Positions 1 through 10,778 are shown, numbered from the stretch's first letter. The stretch is DNA of 64,000 bases from Massilia aurea (GCF_014200505.1 NZ_JACHBX010000004.1:62001-126000), one strand, 5' to 3'. Numbers and translations are program-made. The notes: generated from the sequence alone by a model not told the origin.

Positions 1-547
1 CCACGCCGCCCGTGAAGCCAACCGTGCCGTCCACGATCAGCAGCTTGCGGTGGGTGCGGTTGTTCATGCGCGCCAGCTTCCACCAGACCGGCTTGTGATA
101 GCGCTGCACCTGCACGCCGGCCGCTTTCATCTTGTCGACCTGGGCATTGTCCATCTTCATGCTGCCCATGAAGTCGAGCATCACGTGCACCTTCACGCCG
201 GCGCGTGCGCGCTCGGCCAGGGCTTCGGAAAACTCGGTGCCGATCGATTCCGACCAGTAGATATAGGTTTCCAGCGTGATCGTTTTTTTCGCCCCGCGAA
301 TGGCCTCGAGCATCGCCGGGAAGATCTGGTCGCCATTGAGCAGCGCCTCGACCTGGTTGCCTTCGATGATCGGTGGCCCCAGCAAGACGCCGAGCGAGCG
401 GCGGAACTGTGGATCGGCCGTATCGTATTGCCGTGTCAGCTGGCGTTCGATCTGTTTTTCGCCCGGCATGAAATTCAATGCGAGCACCCCCAGAACGAGG
501 GTGGCGGCCACTGTCAGCAACAGTGTCCAGAACTTTTTTGAGCTCAT
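1..547 (-). CDS. Phospholipase D-like / cardiolipin synthase family protein (cut by window edge)
   Basis: About 182 N-terminal residues are visible, read leftwards from the ATG whose complement is at 545-547; the rest lies outside the window. Residues about 6-25 form one hydrophobic segment (signal anchor). A first HKD motif is present near the window edge (HRKLLIVD, matching HxKxxxxD), preceded by ETYIYW and a VMLDFMGS strand, as in bacterial cardiolipin synthases. The family transfers phosphatidyl groups at the inner membrane. The second HKD motif cannot be seen, so ClsA/ClsB-type cannot be told from another PLD-fold enzyme. Only about 70 bp separates it from the upstream glsB-like gene, and a hairpin terminator sits in that gap, so it probably has its own promoter there. 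Confidence 0.8.
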   Translation of the reverse strand, partial: MSSKKFWTLLLTVAATLVLGVLALNFMPGEKQIERQLTRQYDTADPQFRRSLGVLLGPPIIEGNQVEALLNGDQIFPAMLEAIRGAKKTITLETYIYWSESIGTEFSEALAERARAGVKVHVMLDFMGSMKMDNAQVDKMKAAGVQVQRYHKPVWWKLARMNNRTHRKLLIVDGTVGFTGGV

Positions 548-561
548 CAGTAAAATCGCAG

Positions 562-597
562 AGGAAAAAAAACCAACGCACAGGGCGTTGGTTTTTT
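562..597. terminator. Bidirectional hairpin terminator
   Basis: Nine-base-pair perfect stem (571-579 with 585-593), five-base loop, A-run on the left and T-run on the right, so it has a U-tract on both strands. It lies just after the stop of the GlsB-like gene on the minus strand. Confidence 0.8.
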
Positions 598-617
598 ATG
601 GGTGGCGAACCACCATA

Positions 618-887
618 TTAGCGAACGCGACCGCGACGCAGCAGATTCACGATGGCCAGCAGGATGACTGCACCCAGGAACGAGACCAGGAGCGAAGCAA
701 CACTGAAGTCGTCGGAATTGATGGTGCCGGTACCGAACAGTGGCGAGAGCAACCAGCCGCCCAGGAAGGCGCCGATGATACCGACCACAACGTTCAGGAT
801 GATGCCTTGCTCGGCATCGGTTTTCATGACCATGCTGGCCAGCCAACCCAGAATACCGCCAACGACGATCCAGATAATGAATAACAT
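618..887 (-). CDS. GlsB/YeaQ/YmgE family stress-response membrane protein
   Basis: 89-residue protein made almost entirely of three hydrophobic segments (about residues 2-20, 28-50 and 62-82) with a basic C-terminus RRGRVR. The opening pattern FIIWIVVGGILGW and the GIIGAFLGGWLL block are typical of the transglycosylase-associated/GlsB (YeaQ, YmgE) family of small inner-membrane stress proteins. An aggaagg-type ribosome site precedes the start. It is divergent from the glycine-zipper stress protein at 1168, and both may belong to one general-stress response; that pairing is inference. Confidence 0.85.
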   Translation of the reverse strand: MLFIIWIVVGGILGWLASMVMKTDAEQGIILNVVVGIIGAFLGGWLLSPLFGTGTINSDDFSVASLLVSFLGAVILLAIVNLLRRGRVR

Positions 888-1167
888 GGTGCTTCCTCCT
901 TAAGTAAAAAGACAGATCCCCAGGGCCAACGAATGCCGTGACCATGTGAAAAAGTCTAAAGACGCTACAAACGCGGGTCGGTGCGGCAGCGTACCTTCGA
1001 TGACGAATTTGCATCGTCGTGAAAATTCTTTGCAGCAAGATGCCGTCAGTCATCCGAACGTGCGTCATCGAACAGAGTCATGCGAAGACGGGGCCTATGG
1101 TGAAGGTCCTTGGCAGCAACAGCTCATCCGTAGCCGGCTGCCGAAACCAACCAGCAAAGGATTCATC

Positions 1168-2490
1168 ATGAGCAGCTTCGATACCACCCGCACCACGGAT
1201 AACCAGCGCATGGTCACTGGCCTGTTCCCTGACCGTGCCAGCGCCGAGCGTGCGTATGGCACCGTGTCCGAGCGCGGCTACAACCGCGATGACGTCAACC
1301 TGATGATGTCCGACTCCACCCGTCAAACCCACTTCGCCGACACGGACACCGAACTGGGCACCAAGGCGGCTGAAGGCGCGGGCATTGGCGCCGGTATCGG
1401 CGGCACCATCGGCGCCGTGCTGGCCGGTATCGCAGCAGTGGGCACCACGTTGGTGCTGCCAGGCCTGGGCCTGGTCGTCGCCGGTCCTCTGGCAGCGGCG
1501 CTGGCCGGTGCTGGCGCGGGTGGTATCACCGGTGGCCTGATCGGCGCACTGATCGGCGCCGGCATTCCGGAAGAACGCGCACAGCACTATGAAGAAGGCA
1601 TCAAGGGCGGCGGCATCCTGCTGGGCGTGAATGCACGTTCGGATGAAGATGCAGCGCACATCCACAAATCGTGGACCGAACAGGGTGGTTCGCACGTGCT
1701 GGGCGCTGGCCTGGGCGTGGCAGGCGGCGCGGCACTGGGCGCGACTGTCGGCACCGTTGCTGGTCCGATCGGCATGGCAGCAGGCGCGGTTGTCGGCGGC
1801 ATCGCTGGCGGCATCGCCGGCCAGGGCGCAGCAGAAGTGGTGAATCCAAAAGCGAATGACGACCTGTCCGAGCACCATCTGGCCAAGGGCGTGGGCGCAG
1901 GTTCGGGCGCAGCAGCAGGCGCACTGGTCGGTGCTGTCGGCGGTCCGATCGGCATGGCAGCAGGCGCTGTCGTCGGCGGCCTGGCAGGCGGTGCAGCCGG
2001 CCGCGGTGCAGGCGAAGTGGTCAATCCAAAAGCGACCGACGAACTGAGCGACCATAACCTGGCGCAAGGCGTCGGTGCAGGTGGCGGCGCAACGGTTGGC
2101 GCCGTGATCGGTGCAGCAGCCGGCCCACTGGGCGTGGCGGCAGGCGCGGCGATCGGCGGCATGGTTGGCGGCGCAGCAGGCAAGGGCGTAGGCCACGTGG
2201 TCAATCCGAAGGCCGAGAATGATTACTGGCGCAACGAGTACCAGACCCAGCCTTACTACACGCCAGGCTACACCTATGACGACTACGAGCCAGCCTACGC
2301 ACTGGGCTACAACAACTACGACAAGTACGACGGTGGCTACGATGCCAACGAAGGTCGTCTGTCGACCGAATGGGACCGCTCGAAAGGCAATTCGCGCCTG
2401 AGCTGGGACCAGGCCAAGTCGGCCACCCGCGCCGGCTGGCACCGTGTCGAGCGCGCAATCCCGGGCGACTTCGACCGTGATGGCCGCTAA
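1168..2490 (+). CDS. Glycine-zipper general stress protein with three tandem repeats
   Basis: 440 residues from the ATG at 1168, which has an AAAGG ribosome site seven bases upstream; the in-frame start at 946 would add 74 residues with no ribosome site or family character. The N-terminal ~45 residues (VTGLFPDRASAERAY..GY..DDVNLM) resemble the general stress protein 17M/YflT-type domain. The middle is Gly/Ala-rich and carries three near-identical units of about 55 residues, each with GPxGxAAGAxxGG and ending VVNPKA (ends near 1851, 2031, 2214). The tail is Tyr/Asp-rich, then an acidic-basic helix ending DFDRDGR. No signal peptide. Glycine zippers suggest membrane insertion or oligomerisation; the role is unproven. 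Often annotated simply as a hypothetical or 17M-domain protein. Confidence 0.8.
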   Translation: MSSFDTTRTTDNQRMVTGLFPDRASAERAYGTVSERGYNRDDVNLMMSDSTRQTHFADTDTELGTKAAEGAGIGAGIGGTIGAVLAGIAAVGTTLVLPGLGLVVAGPLAAALAGAGAGGITGGLIGALIGAGIPEERAQHYEEGIKGGGILLGVNARSDEDAAHIHKSWTEQGGSHVLGAGLGVAGGAALGATVGTVAGPIGMAAGAVVGGIAGGIAGQGAAEVVNPKANDDLSEHHLAKGVGAGSGAAAGALVGAVGGPIGMAAGAVVGGLAGGAAGRGAGEVVNPKATDELSDHNLAQGVGAGGGATVGAVIGAAAGPLGVAAGAAIGGMVGGAAGKGVGHVVNPKAENDYWRNEYQTQPYYTPGYTYDDYEPAYALGYNNYDKYDGGYDANEGRLSTEWDRSKGNSRLSWDQAKSATRAGWHRVERAIPGDFDRDGR

Positions 2491-2520
2491 TCAGCACTGA
2501 GCAGCACTGAGCAGCACTGA
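2491..2520. repeat. Three tandem 10-bp units after a stop codon
   Basis: The unit gcagcactga occurs three times head to tail (first base of the first copy is t), directly after the TAA of the glycine-zipper gene. The bases following it (tcagtgcgctga) are nearly complementary to one unit, so a weak stem can form ahead of the true terminator. Confidence 0.7.
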
Positions 2521-2540
2521 TTCGTCAGTGCGCTGATCAA

Positions 2541-2577
2541 AAAAAATCCCCGCCGGTGCGAACCGGCGGGGATTTTT
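2541..2577. terminator. Strong bidirectional terminator
   Basis: Perfect 13-bp stem (2545-2557 with 2562-2574), GCGA tetraloop, A-run on the left and T-run on the right. It separates the convergent glycine-zipper gene and the YceI gene ending at 2593. Confidence 0.9.
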
Positions 2578-2592
2578 CATGGTCGAACCAGA

Positions 2593-3162
2593 TTACTTTT
2601 TGACTGCTTCAACCTGGATTGCCAGCTTCACTTCCGGCGAGAAGTTCGGCAGGCCGAGGCTGATACCGAAGTCGTCGCGCTTGAAGGTACCGACCACGTC
2701 CGCGCCGCATGCTTCTTTCTTGAGCATCGGGTGCATGATGCACTTGAACTTGTTGATCTGCAGGGTCAGTGGCTTGGTCACGCCGTGCAGGGTCAGTTCG
2801 CCGTCGACCGAGGTCGGCACGTCGCCCGTGAACTTGATCGCCTTCGACTTGAAGGTGGCGGTCGGGTATTTGGCTGCGTCGAAGATGTCAGGCTTTTTCG
2901 CGTGCTCGTTCATCTTTTCGTGGCCGAAATCGATGCTGTTGATGTCGACGGTGATGTCCAGCGAGCCGGTCTTGGCTTCGCGGTCGATGGTGACGCTGCC
3001 GCTCGACTTGTTGAACTTGCCGCGCCATACCGACAGACCCATGTGGTCGGCTTCGAAGCTCGGGTAGGTGTGGTTCGGCTCGATGTCGTACGTGACTGGT
3101 GCGGCGAAGGCCGACGTGGCGGCAAAGGCGGCGGCGGCTGCGATCAGGTGCTTGATGTTCAT
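2593..3162 (-). CDS. YceI family periplasmic protein
   Basis: 189 residues. A clear Sec signal peptide ([20 protein letters not shown], cleavage before APVTYD) is followed by the YceI lipocalin-like beta-barrel: [18 protein letters not shown] at the start, the [12 protein letters not shown] strand, [14 protein letters not shown], and [12 protein letters not shown]. YceI proteins bind polyisoprenoid or similar amphiphilic molecules in the periplasm. Two Cys residues (FKCIMHP and KEACGADV) could form a disulfide. It is third in a leftward run cytochrome b561, YceI, YceI, but a paired palindromic repeat lies between it and its neighbour, so co-transcription is uncertain. Confidence 0.93.
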   Translation of the reverse strand: MNIKHLIAAAAAFAATSAFAAPVTYDIEPNHTYPSFEADHMGLSVWRGKFNKSSGSVTIDREAKTGSLDITVDINSIDFGHEKMNEHAKKPDIFDAAKYPTATFKSKAIKFTGDVPTSVDGELTLHGVTKPLTLQINKFKCIMHPMLKKEACGADVVGTFKRDDFGISLGLPNFSPEVKLAIQVEAVKK

Positions 3163-3206
3163 GGGTGCGATTCCTGTAGAAAAGTTGAAAGGACGGTTTT
3201 TTTCTG

Positions 3207-3291
3207 CGTAGGGTGGGCGGCTGTGCCGCCCACGCGTTCAAACTGATCAAGCTTCGTTGAACGCGTGGACGGGGAACCCGTCCACGCTACG
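3207..3291. repeat. REP-like doublet, locus 1
   Basis: Two palindromic units in opposite orientation: 3207-3241 (cgtaggg..ccgcccacgcgttcaa) and 3257-3291 (ttgaacgcgtggacgg..ccgtccacgctacg). Each unit has an inner G+C-rich stem and a flanking gcgttcaa arm; the gttcaa ends face one another about 15 bp apart. The same arrangement recurs at 24441-24546 and 34802-34903. Confidence 0.8.
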
Positions 3292-3306
3292 TGGTGGTGA
3301 AACAGT

Positions 3307-3879
3307 TTATTTTGCTGGAGTAGCTGGTGCTGCGGTAACGCGAAACTTGATGACAACTTCATCGGCGACCATGCTCGTGTCTTTCCACTCGCCTTCGCCG
3401 ATATTGAACGCCAGACGCTTGATTGGCAACTGGCCTTCGAACACGGTTTTCGCACCGGCCGCCTTGACCGTCAGCGGGAACGTGACATTGGCGCTCTTGC
3501 CTTTCAGGGTCAGCTTGCCCGACACCGTCAGCTTGCCGGCGCCGGCCGGTGCGATGCTGGTGGAGACGAAGGTGGCCTTCGGAAATTGCGCCGAATTGAA
3601 CCATTCTTTCTTGGCCACTTCCTTGTTGTACATGGCGTCGCCGATATCGAAGCTGGCCGTCGTGATCTCGACGCTGGCGCTGGCCGCCGCCGGCTTGGCG
3701 GCGTCGTAATCGATCTGCGCCGCGAACGTGCGAAACGGTGCTTCCACTGGCACGTTCATCTGCTTGAAGACAGCCGAGACACCGCTGGCAGCAATGTCGG
3801 TCTTGAGTGGCGCGGCCTGCACGGCAGCGACACTGCCGGCAACCAGGCTGGCCAGCAGCAGGGCCTTGATGGAATTCAT
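3307..3879 (-). CDS. YceI family protein
   Basis: 190 residues, paralogous to the protein at 2593. Signal peptide MNSIKALLLASLVAGSVAAVQA, then a YceI barrel with ASVEITTASFDIGDAMYNKE, WFNSAQFPKATF and GKLTLKGKSANVTFPLTV. Its start overlaps the stop of the cytochrome b561 gene by four bases (ATGA), so the two are probably translationally coupled. YceI next to cytochrome b561 is a recurrent pairing (yceI-yceJ in enterics), consistent with a shared envelope redox or lipid-carrier role. Confidence 0.92.
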   Translation of the reverse strand: MNSIKALLLASLVAGSVAAVQAAPLKTDIAASGVSAVFKQMNVPVEAPFRTFAAQIDYDAAKPAAASASVEITTASFDIGDAMYNKEVAKKEWFNSAQFPKATFVSTSIAPAGAGKLTVSGKLTLKGKSANVTFPLTVKAAGAKTVFEGQLPIKRLAFNIGEGEWKDTSMVADEVVIKFRVTAAPATPAK

Positions 3880-4424
3880 GATTTTTCCTTCGGGGTAGGG
3901 ATGGGAAGCATGCGCTGCATGATGCCGTCACGGTCGATGAGCAGGTGCTTGAGCGCGGCAAGCACGTGCAGCGCCACCAGGCCGGCCAGCAGCATATTGA
4001 GCCAGTAATGCAGGCCGCGCAGCGTCTCGCGCAATACGGGATCGGGGCCGATCAGCACCGGCAGCGGGAACTTGCTGAAATAGACGACCGGGTAGCCGGC
4101 CGCCAGGCTGAAGAAATAGCCGGACAGCGGCACGGCGAACATCAGCACATACAGCGCCAGATGCAGGCCGTGGGCGGCGCCATGCTGCCAGCGCGGCAAC
4201 CCGGCAGGATACGCAGGTGGCTTGTTGAACAGGCGCCATAACAGGCGCAGCGCAGCCAGCGCCAGGATCGTCACGCCGGCCCACTTGTGCCAGCTCGTAT
4301 AGCGCAGCTTGGCCATGCTGATGCCCTGGATGTCGGTCATCACGAGGCCAAGGGTAAAGGTGCCGATGATCGCGATGGCCATCAGCCAGTGCAGCACGAT
4401 TGCTGGAATCGAATAGCGGCGCAT
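3876..4424 (-). CDS. Cytochrome b561 family protein (YceJ/CybB-like)
   Basis: 182 residues with four hydrophobic helices (about 8-28, 45-63, 82-108, 137-160). Conserved histidines expected to ligate two b-type hemes are visible: H12 (AIVLHWLMA), H46 (SWHKWAG), and those in HGLHLALY and LLAGLVALHVLAALKH. The family shuttles electrons between quinol and periplasmic acceptors. It is the first gene of a leftward run and is coupled to the downstream YceI gene. It is divergent from the TonB-dependent receptor across about 150 bp. Confidence 0.92.
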   Translation of the reverse strand: MRRYSIPAIVLHWLMAIAIIGTFTLGLVMTDIQGISMAKLRYTSWHKWAGVTILALAALRLLWRLFNKPPAYPAGLPRWQHGAAHGLHLALYVLMFAVPLSGYFFSLAAGYPVVYFSKFPLPVLIGPDPVLRETLRGLHYWLNMLLAGLVALHVLAALKHLLIDRDGIMQRMLPIPTPKEKS

Positions 4425-4571
4425 TTTTCTTATAAGTAATTAGTACGGGCTAGAACTAACTCACTATAGCAAAAAAGGCCGTCGTGGTGTTGACACGCTT
4501 TTCACGCCCAACAAACCACACGGGATTGCAAAAGATACACCACCACGTTCTGCCGAATGTAATATCTGGTA

Positions 4572-6554
4572 ATGAGCGCATTCATACCTTGCATGCCGTT
4601 TGCCGCCAGCCTTCGTGTTGCTGCTGTCTGGGTTGCTCTTGTGTGCGCCGCGCCGGTTCTGGCGCTCGCCCATGGCCAGGCCAATCCTGTCGATCTGGCC
4701 GATCTGGCCGACCTGTCGATTGAAGAACTGGCCAATATTCAGGTGACGTCGGTCTCGAAGCGCCCCGAGCGCCTGCAGGACGCATCGGCGGCAGTCTTCG
4801 TCATCACCGCCGACGACATCCGCAGCTCCGGCGCCGATTCGCTGCCCGAGGTGTTGCGCCTTGCGCCCAATCTGCATGTGGCACGTATCAATGGCTACGC
4901 CTATTCGATCAGCGCGCGCGGCATGAACAGCGGGCCCAGTGTCCTGTCCAACAAGATCCTGGTGCTGATCGATGGCCGCTCGGTGTATACGCCGCTGTTT
5001 TCGGGCGTGTTCTGGGATGCGCAGGACGTGCTGCTCGAAGATATCGCGCGCATCGAGGTGGTCAGCGGGCCGGGCGGCGTGATGTGGGGCCTGAATGCCG
5101 TCAGTGGCGTCATCAATATCAGCACGCGTTCGGCCTTCGATACGCAGGGCGGCATGGTGGCGCTGCATGGCGCCAGCGATGGCGCGGCCGGCGCCGCGTT
5201 TCGCCAGGGCGGCACGAGCGATGGCGGCGTGGCCTGGCGCGCGTATGGCAAGGTTACGCGGCGCAGCGACAGCGAGCGCATTGGCGATGGGCGCATCGAC
5301 GACGGCTACCGGCGCGCGCTGGTGGGCGTGCGCGCCGACTGGGAGCAGGGCGACGATGCCATCTCGGTCGTGGGCAATGTCAATCGCGGGCGCCTCGATC
5401 AGCCGGCGCCGGGTGAACTGGCCACGCCGTTCGGCCCGTCCACATTTGGCCGCGTGCGCTCGGACGGCGCCAACCTGCTGGCGCGCTGGCAGCGCACGCT
5501 TGACGCGGGCGCCAGCGTGTCGCTGCAAGCCTATCTGGATCACACGGTGCGCGAATCGCCGCCGCTGTTTGCCGAGCGCCTCACGACCGCTGACGTACAG
5601 TTCCAGCACACGCTGGCCACGCAAGGCCGTCACAACCTGATGTGGGGCGCCAACTACCGCAGCACGCGTGATCGCGTCACCAACAGCCGCTGGGTCGCGT
5701 TTTTGCCGGCGCGCACCTTGCTGCGCTGGGGCAGTCTGTTCGTGCAGGACGACATCTTTCTGAACGACGACTGGCGCCTGACGCTGGGCGGGCGCGTCGA
5801 ATACAACCATTACACCGGCATCGAATGGCTGCCGAGCGCGCGCCTGTCGTGGCGCCTCTCGCCCCAGCAAGCGCTGTGGGCGTCGGCGGCGCGCACGGTG
5901 CGCTCGCCCGCGCGGCTGGACGTCGATGCCTGGGTGCCCGGCCAGGCGCCGTTCATCCTGCGCGGCGGGCCGCAGGTGCGCAGCGAAGTGGCGCGCGTGC
6001 TCGAACTGGGCTACCGCGCCCAGCCGGCGGCGGGGCTGTCGTACACGGTCGTGCTGTACCACCACGATTACGACCACCTGCGCGGGCAGCAGGTCGACCC
6101 CACATTCAGTTATGTCGAGTTTGCCAGTCTGCTCAAAGGCCGCGCCAGCGGCATCGAAACCTGGGGCAGTTGGCAGGCACTGCCGCGCTGGCGCCTGTCG
6201 GCCGGCTGGACGGCCCTGCACCAGCGCCTGGCCCTCAAACCGGGAGGCAACGACGTGATAGGCGTGGCCGCGGCGCGGCGCGACCCGTCCCATACGCTGC
6301 AACTGCGGTCGCACTACAACATCGACGATGCGCGCGAGATCGACGTCACGCTGCGCCGCACCGGCGAAATGCCGGCGTCGCGCATTGCGTCGTCGACGGC
6401 GCTCGATGCACGCTTCGGCTGGCGCTTGCGGCCGGGCGTGGCCTTGTCGGTGTATGGCGAGAACCTGAATGGCGGGCACGCGGAATTCGGCTCGACCACG
6501 TATTGGGCAGAGTTCGAGCGGCGTGTGGGGGTCAAAGTCCGGTGGGATTACTGA
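4572..6554 (+). CDS. TonB-dependent outer-membrane receptor
   Basis: 660 residues. Signal-peptide-like N-terminus (hydrophobic to about residue 33, LALAHGQA), then a short TonB-box-like stretch with SIEELANIQVTSVSKRPE, a plug domain (ITADDIRSSGADSLPEVLRLAPNL, ARGMNSG, VLIDGRSVYTP, IEVVSGPGGVMWG, VSGVINI) and a beta-barrel ending VKVRWDY with a terminal aromatic residue, as outer-membrane barrel signals require. The substrate cannot be read from sequence; SIEELANIxVTSVSK receptors include those for vitamin B12-like and catecholate ligands. It is monocistronic, facing purB head-on. The ribosome site is weak. Confidence 0.93.
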   Translation: MSAFIPCMPFAASLRVAAVWVALVCAAPVLALAHGQANPVDLADLADLSIEELANIQVTSVSKRPERLQDASAAVFVITADDIRSSGADSLPEVLRLAPNLHVARINGYAYSISARGMNSGPSVLSNKILVLIDGRSVYTPLFSGVFWDAQDVLLEDIARIEVVSGPGGVMWGLNAVSGVINISTRSAFDTQGGMVALHGASDGAAGAAFRQGGTSDGGVAWRAYGKVTRRSDSERIGDGRIDDGYRRALVGVRADWEQGDDAISVVGNVNRGRLDQPAPGELATPFGPSTFGRVRSDGANLLARWQRTLDAGASVSLQAYLDHTVRESPPLFAERLTTADVQFQHTLATQGRHNLMWGANYRSTRDRVTNSRWVAFLPARTLLRWGSLFVQDDIFLNDDWRLTLGGRVEYNHYTGIEWLPSARLSWRLSPQQALWASAARTVRSPARLDVDAWVPGQAPFILRGGPQVRSEVARVLELGYRAQPAAGLSYTVVLYHHDYDHLRGQQVDPTFSYVEFASLLKGRASGIETWGSWQALPRWRLSAGWTALHQRLALKPGGNDVIGVAAARRDPSHTLQLRSHYNIDDAREIDVTLRRTGEMPASRIASSTALDARFGWRLRPGVALSVYGENLNGGHAEFGSTTYWAEFERRVGVKVRWDY

Positions 6555-6602
6555 CGCGCCGGGGCCGGCGCATCATGGATGTAGATGCAGATGCAGATGC
6601 AT

Positions 6603-6632
6603 GCGCGATGCCGCCGTGTGGCGGCATCGCGC
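6603..6632. terminator. GC-rich intergenic hairpin
   Basis: Perfect 13-bp stem (6603-6615 with 6620-6632) and GTGT loop in the convergent gap between the receptor gene and purB. It lacks a U-tract on either strand, so it is a terminator only by position. A short run of gatgca repeats precedes it. Confidence 0.55.
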
Positions 6633-6638
6633 TTGACA

Positions 6639-8789
<2,151 letters not shown>

Positions 8790-8793
<4 letters not shown>

Positions 8794-9725
8794 TGGACAA
8801 CAACCCGTCCACGACAGTCATCTTCGGCGAAGCGCTCGTCGACGATTTCAACAACGAGCAGATCGTCGGCGGTGCGCCGTTCAATGTGGCGCGTCACCTG
8901 TCTGCCTTCATGGCGCCGTGCCTGGCGATCACGCGCATCGGTGACGACCGCAGCGGCCAGCTGGTGCGCGCCGAGTTCGAACGCTTCGCCATGAGCGACG
9001 CCGGGCTGCAGGTCGATCCGATCGAAGAAACCGGCCGCGTGCTGGTCGAGCGCGGTCCGCACGGCCACCGCTTCACGATCCTGCCGCACCAGGCCTACGA
9101 CTTCATCGACGCCGCCACGGCTGGCGCCACGCTGGCGGGCGTGCAGCCGGCCATGGTCTATTTCGGCATGCTGGCCCAGCGCAACCTGCAGTCGCGCGCC
9201 GCTCTGACGGCAGTGCTGGCGGCCAGCAGCGCGCCACGTTTTCTCGACCTGAACCTGCGCGACGGCCAGTACGACGAACGCGGCGTGGCCCGCTCGCTGG
9301 ACGCGGCCAACATCGTCAAGGTCAATGAAGAAGAATTGCAGGCGTTGTTCGGCTGGTATTGCCAGATCCAACCTGATGCCCCGGCGCTGTCGGCCGACGA
9401 AGTGCGCGCGTCATGCCAGGCCTTGCTGACAATGTTTTCGCTCGACGCGCTGATTGTCACGCTGGGCCACCGCGGCTCGGTGTACTTCGGCAGCGATGGC
9501 AGCGCGATCAAGAACCACGACACACCGGCGCCGCCGTTCGTCATCGACACGGTGGGGGCGGGCGACGCCTTCTCGGCCATTTTCCTGCTCGGTACGGCGC
9601 GCGGCTGGCCGCTGGACGTCACGCTCGCGCGCGCGAACGAATTCGCCGGTGCGATCTGCGCGATACCGGGTGCGGTGCCAAGGGATATGGGGTTTTACGA
9701 CAAGTGGATGACGCGCTGGCGCTGA
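8790..9725 (+). CDS. PfkB family carbohydrate kinase (fructokinase-like)
   Basis: 311 residues. Ribokinase/PfkB features: an N-terminal GEALVDDF strand, the GGAPFNVARHL substrate signature, and the C-terminal PfkB signature DTVGAGDAFSA with the catalytic Asp. The protein phosphorylates a sugar or nucleoside with ATP in the cytoplasm; the GEALVD and GGAPFN forms are those of fructokinase-like members, so fructose is the best guess. It starts inside the stop of the GST gene, forming a two-gene operon; the functional link between them is unclear. Confidence 0.88.
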
Positions 9726-9781
9726 GGGTGCGCTAGTGCCTGAAGCGCCGGACTCCCGGGCGGGCGTCCGGCCGGCAAAGC

Positions 9782-10252
9782 TTACTCGCCGATCTGGGTC
9801 TGCAGGTAGTTCTGGATACCGATCTTGACGATCAGGTCCAGCTGCGTCTCCAACCACTCGATGTGCTCTTCGGTGTCTTCGAGAATCATCAACAGCAGGT
9901 CGCGCGACACGTAATCGGCCGCCGCTTCGCAGGCGCCGATGCCTTCCTTGACCGTCACGTGCGCAGCACGTTCGAGTTTCAGGTCGCATTCGAGCGTTTC
10001 CTGTGTCGACTCGCCAATCATGAGCTTGTGCAGCGCCTGCAGGTTTGGCAGCGCGTCGAGCATCAGGATGCGTTCGATCAGCTTGTCGGCGTGCTTCATC
10101 TCGCCGATCGACTCGTCGTATTCCTTCTTCGCCAGCTTGTCCAGGCCCCAGTGGCGATACATGCGCGCGTGCAGGAAGTACTGGTTGATCGCGGTCAGCT
10201 CGTTGGTCAGCTGTGCGTTCAGCAGACGGATGACGTTTGGATCGCCTTTCAT
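9782..10252 (-). CDS. bfr: Bacterioferritin
   Basis: 156 residues, usual length for the family. The heme-bridging Met is at residue 52 (EMKHAD), and diiron ligands E18, E51, H54, E94 and H130 are in place. The position normally holding Glu 127 of the ExxH pair reads Thr (TEEH), with Glu at 128 and 129; I recall the same in other betaproteobacterial Bfr proteins. It stores iron as a 24-mer with heme at the subunit interface. It lies next to bfd, its ferredoxin partner for iron release, transcribed in the same direction but with a terminator between them. Confidence 0.95.
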   Translation of the reverse strand: MKGDPNVIRLLNAQLTNELTAINQYFLHARMYRHWGLDKLAKKEYDESIGEMKHADKLIERILMLDALPNLQALHKLMIGESTQETLECDLKLERAAHVTVKEGIGACEAAADYVSRDLLLMILEDTEEHIEWLETQLDLIVKIGIQNYLQTQIGE

Positions 10253-10387
10253 GGGGTGCCCTCGGTAATGTGTTGAATGACCTCCATGATAGCAAACAGA
10301 GAGCCATTAAAACGCTAGAAATTGCGCGAAAATGGGTAAAAAAGCGCATTAAATAACGCGAAATGTGCCATTTTTGGGCGTAATAGC

Positions 10388-10417
10388 AACCGTTCTCAGT
10401 TCACTGTGCGAACGGTT
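10388..10417. repeat. Inverted repeat upstream of bfr
   Basis: Eight-base arms aaccgttc (10388-10395) and gaacggtt (10410-10417) around a 14-base spacer, with cgttctca/ggttctca also giving a partial direct repeat. It lies between the bfd terminator and the bfr start; role unknown. Confidence 0.5.
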
Positions 10418-10448
10418 CTCACTACCCGGTCAGAGCATCGCAATCGAC

Positions 10449-10477
10449 GAAAAAAAGCCCCGCACAGATTGCGAGGC
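10449..10477 (-). terminator. Terminator of bfd
   Basis: On the minus strand an 8-bp stem with one G-U pair (10477-10470 with 10464-10457) and a 5-base loop is followed by a run of T, 27 bp after the bfd stop codon. Confidence 0.75.
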
Positions 10478-10503
10478 CAGCAGTACTTGCAAGCAAAGAA
10501 GGC

Positions 10504-10713
10504 TCAGGCAGCTTGCGGCAGGCGGCGCACTTCGGTGACGGTGGTCTTGCTGTCGATGTGCTCGTGCAGCACTTCGCGTGCATAGCTGACGCAGGTGCCG
10601 CACATGGTGCCCACGCCCAGTTCCTTGCGCAGTTCGGCGATCGACGAGATGCCCAGTTCAGCGGCCTGGCGGATTTCACGGTCGGAGATGTTATTGCAGA
10701 CACAGACGATCAT
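10504..10713 (-). CDS. bfd: Bacterioferritin-associated ferredoxin
   Basis: 69 residues. Four cysteines in the Bfd [2Fe-2S] pattern: C4 and C6 (MIVCVCNNIS) and the CGTC pair (GTMCGTCVSYA). The helix-turn region EIRQAAELGISSIAELRKELG matches the BFD-like fold. Bfd gives electrons to bacterioferritin heme so that stored iron is released. It is divergent from feoA, and the gap between them carries candidate Fur sites, consistent with iron-starvation induction. Confidence 0.95.
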   Translation of the reverse strand: MIVCVCNNISDREIRQAAELGISSIAELRKELGVGTMCGTCVSYAREVLHEHIDSKTTVTEVRRLPQAA

Positions 10714-10756
10714 TGGAGCAACCCTTTTGAAACAACCATTGCAGTTTAGTCTATAA

Positions 10757-10778
10757 AATGCGAATCATTCTCATTTGC
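10757..10778. promoter_or_regulatory. Candidate Fur box 1 (bfd/feoA intergenic)
   Basis: On the minus strand the site reads GCAAATGAGAATGATTCGC, close to the proteobacterial Fur consensus (aaTGAgAATgATT). It lies about 45 bp upstream of the bfd start. Calling it a Fur site is inference from consensus and from iron genes on both sides. Confidence 0.65.

Noticed and set aside
946..1167. N-terminal extension of the glycine-zipper protein
   Set aside because: No ribosome site, no similarity to the family, and it would overlap the divergent promoter region; ATG 1168 has a ribosome site.
4464..6479. 671-codon open frame antisense to the TonB-dependent receptor
   Set aside because: The receptor has signal, plug and barrel features; the antisense frame has none.
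6576..6602. Repeated gatgca units as a possible regulatory or microsatellite element
   Set aside because: Only about three imperfect copies, no symmetry, in a convergent gap; no function can be supported.
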